Positions 55,506 through 64,000 of a stretch of DNA of 64,000 nt are shown piece by piece. The position numbers were made by a program, and so were the translations under genes. The notes beneath the pieces were generated by a model, which did not search any database, was not told where the DNA came from, and saw nothing but the letters and a program-made list of their open reading frames with translations. Source of the DNA: Hyaloperonospora brassicae (Eukaryota; Oomycota; Peronosporomycetes; Peronosporales; Peronosporaceae); the NCBI GenBank assembly GCA_947650285.1, contig CANTFL010000086.1, positions 62,001 to 126,000 on the forward strand. The letters are read 5' to 3'. Position 1 is the first letter of the stretch, and every line of letters begins with the position of its first letter.

Positions 55506-58500
55506 GCGCTCGCCGCAGCGGCGACACGTGGCGCGGGGTACGCCTCCAGTCCGTAAAACACCCCTGCTAGGGCCGCTTGCGCGACCCGTCGGTCTCCTAC
55601 GCCCACACCCGCGACTGCGAGTGCAGCGTGCCCGCGTCAGATCTTCGACCACGTCGGCTCCCCAAGGGGAGGATTCCCTCCGACGTGACTGCCCCGAAGG
55701 GAAAAAGACTGGCTTGAGCTGAACCGTGAAAATTTGGGAATCAAGAGAGACAACATGAACTTGGGAAAGGTTCCAACCACGTCGATGCGACGGGTTGTTG
55801 CGACTAGTATGGTCTCGTCTGGTCTACTTCAGGTGTCGTCGCGTAAGCTGTTTACGGCAGAACGTCTGGCTGTGGGAATATTGTAAAATGTCAGCAGTAA
55901 ATCTCGGAACGCACGATTCTGGAAGACAGCAGGAGAAGCGGCTTGTGTTTTTGCGCGGTAAGCCGCATGAATGCTTCTGACAACAGTGACATGAGGAGGT
56001 CAATTGGGCATCAAGCTATGAGCGTATAATGGAAGTCGGGGCACAAGCTCGAGCGTCGTTATGTCTCTCAGTGCATTCGTTCGTTTCCAAGCCATTGCAA
56101 AACTCTTTGCCGGAGCGAAGTGCAGTGCACGAAACGCACGAGGTCGACGCTACTGCATTGTGGATGCAGTGCATGAGACCACACGTTGACGCTGTGGCCG
56201 CATCAACTGGATTGGGAGCCAATACAATGTCGTCTACGGGTAGCCTGCGAATTTTGAACGAAGGTGTCTCCGCATAACGGCAAGTATAGCAGTCTTTCTG
56301 TGCTCAACGGCTGCTGATAGCGCCGACTGCAAGTCTCCTGGCAGCGATACCACGGGTTTCCAGCGATCATACTATGCTGCGTTGCGTTTGTCCAGAAGCA
56401 TTGGTGTGTGTCGCGAGTGACAGTTGTGCTGCAAACACAAGGCACTGCATTCTGTAGGAGTGAGCCGGTGTCGTAGTTTCACGACAGAAACGCACTGCAA
56501 GAGCCTGCAGCGAAACGATCCTCGACGCAAACACGCAGAAGATGCTGTCTGGCTATCGTTGTACACTCACCAGTTCCATTCTTACTTCGAGAATGATGCG
56601 TTTATTGACCCGTCGTCAGATCGCATCTTGGGCTCGGCCGTCGCTTTCGTCACGTGTTACGCCTACACTAACGGGCTGCGTCGAGTCAATACGATAGCAA
56701 AACAACCGCGTGAGAACACGACGGTCGCAATGTAGATTGATGTTTTAAATACTGTGGTGTACATGCGAGTGTAAACCATAAACCACATACTGCCTTGGCT
56801 GCAAGTAGTCGCCTTACATGGTCCTAGTTGTGCTAGCACCCCGTTTCTCACGCGCAGTTGTGCCGTGCGATATGTAAGCCAGTGCCAGTATGCCCGTTAC
56901 AAGCTCACACTGACTGATGTGTGCAGCAATTTTACTTTGACGACATTGTGCACTTAGCCTCAAGAAATCGTTTTTGCACCAGCGTGCACAAGGAACGAAG
57001 GTGATGTCTCACGAACCGTCTCGCACCAGTTACACCGTACCGATTCACGATCTCCAACACTCTACACTGGCTAAGCTGTAGTGGTCGAACAGGAGAGATG
57101 CACACGGCCTCCATTGAGTGTTGTTCAGGAAATGCTTGTTTGTCGTAGCAATCGTGGCTCGGACCACACTTGTTATGCTAGCAAGTGTACAAGCATATCG
57201 CTAAATACAGCACATTTGATTCAGCCCGCGTTGCACTGCCACTTTTCACGACGTCTGTTTCAGGTCTTGCTCCTACGATGTGCTGATGCTACGCACATGC
57301 TTGCTGGAAAGACACGGGTGTCTTCGACGTCGAGTGGGGTGTTGGAAGGCTGGATTAGCCGGCGTCGTTTTGCACAGATGAGATTGGAACGCTGTCATCG
57401 CGTGGTCCTCTAGATGCTGGGCCCATGGTATGAAGAAAGACTATGCGACCGGGCCAGTTCTGTTAAGAAATGTTTGATGCATGCAAAGGCAATGGCGATC
57501 GAGACGCGAAACTGATGCTTTGCTCAATATCCTATGTCAAGTTTGTCGTAACGTCTTTGACAACTTACATGCAGGAAGAAAACACGAAGGATGCATACTT
57601 TGCTGGCGAACCCGTGGACATGCCTTTGACTTTCGCGGTCTGCAAAACGATCAGTTTCTTGCACTACCGGAGTGACTGTGGAAGCCAGCTGACGCGTTCG
57701 AGTAGATGATGATTCCATGTGATTCACTTACTGCAACTATCTGTTGAAGGATTCAAATACAACGCATCTCGTGCCGGTCACCACACAGCAGAAGTGGCGT
57801 GTCATGTCAGCCACTGTATCCGACGCGGCTTTCATCTTCAGGCTGAAGGGGTACCGTTTCTATCGGTGACAGATTGGTAAGTGATCGCGGCACGTATCGC
57901 CGGCTCGCATCAGAGATCAAGCGCCATTCGACTGGTGGACAAACTTGACTTGCGCTTGGTATGGACCGATTCTCTTCCCCGCCTCCGCATAGAGCTGCTG
58001 TGTTCTCGGTATGGTCTATTGCGTTGCAAGCCTCTGCAGACAACGATACCTGCAGACGCCAGCCTGCAATGAACTATGATGACGTTCATTCCCTTCGTGC
58101 ATGCAAAGCTGTGGCAAAATGGAGATTAGCGGTCAGTATGGACAGCAAGCCGTCGATCGATCACCCCGTTGACGGGCAACAAGAAAATCTACTCTAGTAC
58201 CTATTGTGCACTCTATGGGCGATCTATTCCGTGAACAAGTGCAAGTATGCGAGAACGGATACCTGCTCAGTCTCATCGGACATATTTGTAACCATATTGC
58301 AAGCAGTTAGACGAACAAAGGCGCTTGTCATCCGTGCTGTGGTTTTTGACATAATGTACCTCGTGTTGCTCTTTGTCGTCTCCTTGGCACTTTCACGGAA
58401 CTGCATGCATCGTTATCTGCATGATAGTGTCCACGGTGGTCGAATGGTTGAGGATGGGCTGATTGATCATTGCCTACAAGCGTATATGATTACACGTTCA

Positions 58501-58823
58501 ACATTCGAGCTGCATTATCGTATAGCTATGATGCTTAGTTAGCTGAGGGTCTTGCCGAACTGCATACTAAAGATACCCCTTTTACAATGATCAAATATGG
58601 GCTTGGTAGACGAAGATACGATAAGCTAGCACCAATAACAGCTTACTAATTTGTTATGTGTATCTACATTTCAAGGATGCAATATAGTCGCGTAGCATGT
58701 TTGCGACTGTAAGCGACCGCCTAACACGTTTGTATCCATTCGTTGCTGCTTGGCTTACTGCGTGTTGCATGGCATCACATGCTGGCCAATGTAGCCCGTA
58801 AAAGGTACGATGGTTCAGATTTG
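55506..58823. other. 3.3-kb region without recognised genes
   Basis: Diverged traces of the repeat motif (GGGCCGCTTGCGCGAC) occur near 55570. Beyond that are short frames only (57470-57709, 58204-58542 and others) without motifs. AT content rises toward the MULE. Confidence 0.5.
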
Positions 58824-58948
58824 GGGATTATATGACAAATAAACCAAGAGAATCAACAAATAAAAAATTATACCACAAGATCGAAAAATACAAAAAATAT
58901 GCCAAGCCTGTTTTACAGGCAAAATCATACACCCGCTTTATTGCATAC
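58824..58948 (+). repeat. MULE left TIR
   Basis: About 125 bp, imperfect inverted copy of 60981-61104. Confidence 0.85.
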
Positions 58949-59180
58949 TGGAAGGTTTTGACGAAGTTCTATTCAATTAAGGCACGTAGTTGCCTATGTC
59001 ACGATAGCGTACCTCGCTGTGTCCATCATATAAACATTTCATTTCTGTGTATTTTTAGCGAGGAAACCCTCTCTTGAAAAAACAAACCTCTGATCAGTAT
59101 GCAAAACCTAATAGCGATGACGTAGAATTCAATCAGGCGGATACGCTTCGACAGGTCCTATGACTGTGACCGAATTGTTT

Positions 59181-60960
59181 TCACATTCCACATCTTCTGG
59201 TTTGGCGCTTATCCATTTCCTCAGTTGCTAGTTGAGATGGGATTCGCTTCTTCTTTGGGCGCCCTCTCTTTTTCGAAATGGATGGGGCGGTGCACACACA
59301 TCTTGTCAGGGCATCATTTAGCACAAGCGGCAATATCTTATCTTCTGATCTCTCAGCATAGGCTGCTTCAAACGTCATTGATTTCCACGAGTCATGAATA
59401 TACGCTACTAATCCGGGCAGATTTTTAGTGTGCCGAAGTGCAGTTGAGCATGAACGCAAGGAGAGCCAACAACCCCGAAGTCTTCGCACGAACATTGAAC
59501 AATCTTTGTAACAAAATTGAACTGCGAACTTCATCAAATTAACCCCCACTCCCTACCGGATTGCGACAACGAAGCATGAGGTATAGCTTATATCCATTTC
59601 ACCTCACGCCGCAGCGGCCAGTGATTTTCCCACCTTGCGAGATGAAGTTAGTACTCACCACCTTTTCACTTTGCCTACGTTTTCACCCCATTTACTCTCC
59701 ACGTAGAGCTTAATCTCCATGAAGCAGTTGATGATGGGAAGACTTCCAATAGATCTGAACGCGCTGTCTACGGCTTCCAGATCACTTGATGTCAAGGTTT
59801 TGTATCTTGGACATAGGGATGAGCTGTTGACTAATTTTAAAAGGTCCAACATCTTGAATCCACGCCAACGCACTTTTATCCAAGCTGGCGATTTCCGCTT
59901 TCTCCTTCTTGACGCAAACTTAGTCCTTAAGCGAGCCAATATCCAGGCCACACTCTTCAACTTCTTCGTCTTGTATTTATTGTTAAAATTCTCCATCAGA
60001 TGTCGAAAACAAATAAAGCGAGGGACGTCTGGTACATTTGTCCGCAACGCATTCATAAGTCCCTTGTCCCTATTCAATATCACTAATTCTGGAGGTGGGT
60101 GAAGGCGTAGGAAACTCAAAAATTAAGTCCAATTATATTCATTCTCCACCGAGACAATACCGACACCAACAATTTGGATGTCGTTGTGACCATTGCGAAA
60201 GCATGCCACCAGTAGGAACCCACCGATGGAAGTATTCAGGAAGGTGCCATCGACGGCAACCCACGCTCGCTCTATGGCTTATAAGCTTGCAGTCCTTCTA
60301 GGAAAATGACACACAATCGCACAAACTCATCATCAACGATTTCGAGCTTTGTTTCTTGACTTCGGTCGTTCAGTTCTACCATTGTGGATTGAATGAGGTT
60401 GTATTGCCCAATATCGCTGTCGAAGAACTCGATCTTTAATCTTTCGAGCGCATGAACACCGTCCATACATGATGCGACAATCACTTCATTCTTCAACTTT
60501 ATTTGGATCATCACGGGTTTCAATTTCCTGCCAAAGGTGATGGCCATATTTCGGACTGCAGGGTTAACAGCAATTTTTTTCGCAGTTGCATATCTACGAG
60601 ACGCTTTGGATGATTCCATAAAATTGGGGTGCAAAACATAATTAGATGGACGGCCAATTGTTTGTGAAATGTCAAACTGCGCCAAGATTTAACAGTCATC
60701 TTGTGTGCACACAGCTTTGTAACGTCGCTTATCACTTGAGATAACACGATACGGCCAGTTACACTGTCGATTGAACTCAATTACAACTTGAATGATGTCG
60801 ATTTTGTTACTGTGACACTTTTTTCGAAGAAGCTGATAGTTTGCTGATTCTTGTCGTCGATTTACATCGGATGCGCGCAAAATCACAAGTGCTGATGTGT
60901 GAACAAAAGGTATAGGAGGTGGTGCATCAATAGTTTGCCATGTGGCAGTATAGTCTATAT
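59181..60960 (-). pseudogene. MULE transposase
   Basis: Minus-strand pieces in order: a FAR1-like DNA-binding end (NWPYRVISSDKRRYKAVC, about 60700-60770), a middle part at 60272-60685 (GRPSNYVLHPNFMESSKASR), the catalytic part at 59655-60119 (LVILNRDKGLMNALRTNVPD, FICFRHLMENFNNKYKTKKL), and a basic tail at 59181-59549 (SISKKRGRPKKKRIPS). The motif around RDKGL and CFRHLMENF is the MULE transposase signature. Stops and frame changes separate all pieces, so it is inactive. Confidence 0.8.
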
Positions 60961-60980
60961 TGCCAAAATGACTGTGGCTA

Positions 60981-61104
60981 TACATTCCAAAGAGGGTGTA
61001 TAGTTTTGCGTATAGTAAACATGCTTGGTATATTTTTGTTGTTTTCGATCTTGTGGTATATTTTTTATTGGTTGATTCTCCTGGTATGTATATCATATAA
61101 TCCC
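60981..61104 (-). repeat. MULE right TIR
   Basis: About 124 bp, imperfect inverted copy of 58824-58948. The transposase upstream frame runs out of it. Confidence 0.85.
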
Positions 61105-63349
61105 TCGAATTTATTGTATTATAGGGTAAGGTCGTTTCATGACACTGACATTAGTTTATGCAAATGCGAATCTCATCATCTTAGATCCTAAAATGCAATA
61201 CTACTTGAATATGCGAATTTCGGCAACCTCTGCTGACTGGCCAATGTAGGCCTCCGCACTAACAGCTAAAGCCTCCAATGAATGAATAACACGTGCGATT
61301 GGGATAGGCAGAGATATACTGTACATTTCATACTAGTGTTACGATGTAGTTGATGAAGGTTTACATGATACAATACTAATTGCTTACCTACGTTTAATTT
61401 AGGTTTACTTGACACCAAAAAAGCATTCGGATGTATATTTTTAAGTGCACTCTTGTGTGCGTGAGGTTATGTACTTGCCTACACTATTTGCAGTGTAGGT
61501 CAGCTGAAACTGTCTGCAGTTAAGATCAGCGCCCCGTTTCATGTGACCGCCACCATAATCAAATTAGTACATATCGGCCTCATGTCCAAAGTCTTATGCA
61601 AGGCCAGTTTTCATTTTAAAATGTGGCAACGTCGGCACCTCATGAGGAAGAACTTGTATTCTCGTCAATACAATTCATCATGTCATCGAGCGATATAGTG
61701 GTATAAGCTCTGCTTACACTGATGACAGTGAAGCGACTGGCACTGGTGATCGCATAAGAAATCAACTATGGATACATTGTCTGTACTTTATGTATGACCA
61801 ATATCTTGTACCTTTCCACGTGAACTCAACACGAAACGACAAAACTACGTCATGTACTATGGGTGCTGTCAGCACTCTATCAAAGCCGATGAAGGTTGCA
61901 ATGGTACACACAGAGAGAGGATAGGCTTCAACAGTTAGCACAACTCTTTAGCACGCATGATGTTCGCACGACGTGGCACTAGCGTCATCCGAAAAAGCAT
62001 CTACTGACCGTAACTTTAGTATCCCCATGACCGTGGCACTAGCTTCATCAGAAAAAACATCTATTGACCGTAAGTTCAGTATCGATACGACTAAAAATTT
62101 AATAATCGGGATATTGGACACTGATACATGATCTTCAGACGAAGATCACTAAGGTTTGTATAGAAGCCTCGTTTGTTGATTATCTACAATGTATATATGG
62201 CGCATAAACCCGTTATGCGTCGTGTATCGATTCGGTGAGGACCCGTACGAAGCCGGTCATCTTGTCATATTTGCCGGGATAGGTTTAAATAACTATTCAT
62301 TATAAGCGCAAAACCTGAATCTTTTAAGTAATAGCCCCAGCTCTTTCTGATTAGCATTCACGACGAAAATCTCAACGGTAATTGCAATAATGTTCTTTTT
62401 ATGTAGCTTCTGCGACCGCGTCGATATCGTTTATCGCAAAAGCGTGTAAGAGATGACGTTAAGCCATATATTCGGGTATGATACGCTGGTATTTTATACA
62501 TTCCAAACCGAACGACAGCCACTTTGCCATACTTGCAAAAGGTGCGGACTGTCTACATCCGTGAGTCATGACGCGTGTTGATCAAGGTGCAACATTGTAT
62601 CGAATGATAAATCGGCACAAGCTTATCCTTGCGTATGTCATTACAAACAGCATAAATTTATTCACGTGGACATTACGCTCACTTGACATGGGCTGACACG
62701 ACTGGTGATGACGCGCTAGGCTGCTTCGATGTCATATTGAACGACCTCAAGTGAGTGCAGACGATCGCAAATTTGCTGGAGCCACACACTATCTTTAGTG
62801 ACCTTTTTTGCTTAACAACAACCAACACTAGTGTCAGCAGCAAGTAGTAAAATATTTTATTGCTAATATGATGGTATTCAGCACGACAGGCGAGCCTTCA
62901 TATTTTTTTGATCTGGCAGGCCATATCCACATTACCTTTGACCTTATCGTGCGGCTACTTGTCTTTGTACATCGCAGGCAAAGAATACTTACCTGCTCCT
63001 CCATATAGACACACTTGACTGATTTTTGCCCAGATGCATATACAACTAGGTGAGATCAAATAACAATCTGCTCGCGTATAGGTGTGAGGCCTTCCAAAAA
63101 TGGATACCATGAACGTCAATTCCGTATTTATGCTGCCTGTCTATGGATAAATACATTGACACCTTAAATAGTCTATACGCAGATGCCTCAACATATGTGA
63201 CATTTCTGTCAGTAAAGCGTAGGGCATTCCTGTGATCTTGGGAAATTTACTGCACTACAAAGGACTCTACTCAGGTCTTTTGTCAAGATGTACGGGATCT
63301 TCAGTAAGGTATACAAAGCATGCATTCCAGGAACGATTTATGATACAAA
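61105..63349. other. AT-rich region without recognised genes
   Basis: 2.2 kb with no frame longer than about 75 codons and no RNA gene that I can identify. Contains one 60-bp tandem duplication (listed separately). Confidence 0.55.
61972..62091 (+). repeat. Tandem duplication of a 60-bp unit
   Basis: Two adjacent units (61972-62031 and 62032-62091), each beginning CGTGGCACTAGC and sharing most bases, with about ten substitutions and no indels. Confidence 0.9.
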
Positions 63350-63706
63350 ATGACATACAATGGTCAATTATGTGTTTCACTTGGTTTAGCTGTCTGTGTC
63401 AGTCTTATTGCAGCATTCAGTATGGTGTTCGCGTGCATTGTCTGTCGACCTCCTGATAGCATTAAACAAACAGAATGGTGGAGAACAACTCAATTTTATC
63501 TCAATACCAGCTACAAAGTGATAGGTATGATAACTCATCGATCGCAAAATGAATCGTTCACGAAGCATTGTTCGCTACTTCACGACGCAGTCCCTCAAAC
63601 CTGGTTATATCTCTATCTCGTAGAGTATCACTTTGTGATTAAAGGTTTTACAAGGCATACATCAAGAACACACACCCTCAAATCGATCAAATCCTCACAG
63701 GAATAA
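63350..63706 (+). CDS. Hypothetical small protein with hydrophobic N-terminus
   Basis: 118 codons from ATG 63350. Residues about 7-31 (LCVSLGLAVCVSLIAAFSMV and following) form a hydrophobic segment that could be a signal peptide or anchor. The rest is basic, with scattered Cys and His. No RXLR, LFLAK or other known motif, no known family and no homologous context. It may be a chance frame in AT-rich DNA. Confidence 0.25.
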   Translation: MTYNGQLCVSLGLAVCVSLIAAFSMVFACIVCRPPDSIKQTEWWRTTQFYLNTSYKVIGMITHRSQNESFTKHCSLLHDAVPQTWLYLYLVEYHFVIKGFTRHTSRTHTLKSIKSSQE

Positions 63707-64000
63707 TATGCGTAAATTTGCTATCAACATCAAGACATAATCCGATCAATTTGAAGCTTCTCATGAACAAACTTTTACCCATCGATGAGATGCTCATGAC
63801 ACGACCTCAGCAAATTACTTTGAGGACCAAAAAGTGGCAATGTTATCTTACGCTAGACCAATGCGCATATCGTTTTAAAACTCTTCTACTCGTGTCATCA
63901 AGAAACCAATGATTTGGCGGCAAAGGATCAATCTCCGAAGTTAACTTTGAAAGTGCAAGAAGACCTAGTGTGCAATCGTTTACTATCGATCCGATATTTA
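63707..64000. other. End of window, no feature
   Basis: AT-rich. A 64-codon frame (63718-63912) has no recognisable content. Confidence 0.5.

Larger units (their letters stand above)
58824..61104 (-). mobile_element. Mutator-like element (MULE), degenerate
   Basis: 2,281 bp bounded by long terminal inverted repeats (58824-58948 and 60981-61104), both opening GGGATTATATGA and sharing segments such as TATACCACAAGATCGAAAA and AGAGAATCAAC. Long TIRs are typical of MULEs. Flanking 9-mers TCAGATTTG and TCGAATTTA match at six of nine places, a possible decayed target duplication. Confidence 0.85.

Noticed and set aside
54923..55722. Overlapping 117-185-codon plus frames in the minisatellite as protein genes
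   Set aside because: All are the same repeat unit read in rotating frames; there is no evidence of a start, splice or domain. Kept as a repeat.
63718..63912. 64-codon plus frame near the window end
   Set aside because: Short, AT-rich and without motifs; expected by chance.
1..64000. CRISPR arrays, operons, riboswitches, rho-type terminators, prophage features
   Set aside because: The window is eukaryotic nuclear DNA with spliceosomal introns; nothing resembling these was seen.
1..64000. tRNA, rRNA or spliceosomal RNA genes
   Set aside because: I found no cloverleaf with intron-free A and B boxes and no rRNA core motif by eye. A covariance-model scan would be decisive.

Overview
The window is nuclear DNA of a plant-pathogenic oomycete, most likely Peronosporales (Phytophthora or a downy mildew). 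The evidence is a secreted protein with an RXLR motif and LWY-like C-terminus, Ty3/gypsy chromoviruses of oomycete type, compact eukaryotic housekeeping genes with 56-230 nt introns, and a bZIP factor with an atypical basic region. The genus cannot be fixed from the sequence alone.

Layout. 1-6653: a decayed gypsy chromovirus on the minus strand (element 1), cut by the window edge. 6654-9111: a direct duplicate of 33430-35606, carrying a five-exon gene of unknown function and the last codons of RPS18. 9112-11388: no recognisable gene. 11394-19153: element 2, a second full-length copy of the element 1 family (TSD TCTTG, about 530-bp LTRs). 19574-21642: a Tigger/pogo DNA transposon with terminal inverted repeats and TA target sites. 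22110-30083: element 3, a different and younger gypsy chromovirus (TSD TACGG, 391-bp LTRs with four differences). 31336-32094: an RXLR effector candidate. 33803-35147: second copy of the five-exon gene.

35592-54289 is a compact housekeeping block: RPS18 and proteasome beta-7 (divergent), RabGGTase beta, the eIF2alpha kinase GCN2, a Gfo/Idh/MocA oxidoreductase, a bZIP factor fused to an NTF2/SnoaL-like domain, and a small SH3BGR/thioredoxin-like gene. 54871-55505 is a 121-bp minisatellite. 58824-61104 is a degenerate MULE with about 125-bp TIRs. The rest is AT-richer DNA without confident genes. A gene-dense block next to a repeat-rich, effector-bearing flank fits the two-speed genome layout known in this group.

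Most notable: (1) element 3 is filled almost end to end, LTRs, gag, pol and 3' region alike, with short perfect inverted repeats, so its RNA would be a chain of hairpins; (2) both gypsy families carry a well-phased -1 frameshift signal (slippery heptamer, 7-9 nt spacer, stem-loop containing the gag stop codon); (3) both families carry a long antisense ORF in the 3' region that overlaps the integrase/chromodomain end of pol, with its coiled-coil part in the same relative place; (4) elements 1 and 2 share the same stop codons and frameshifts, so the family appears to have spread while already defective.
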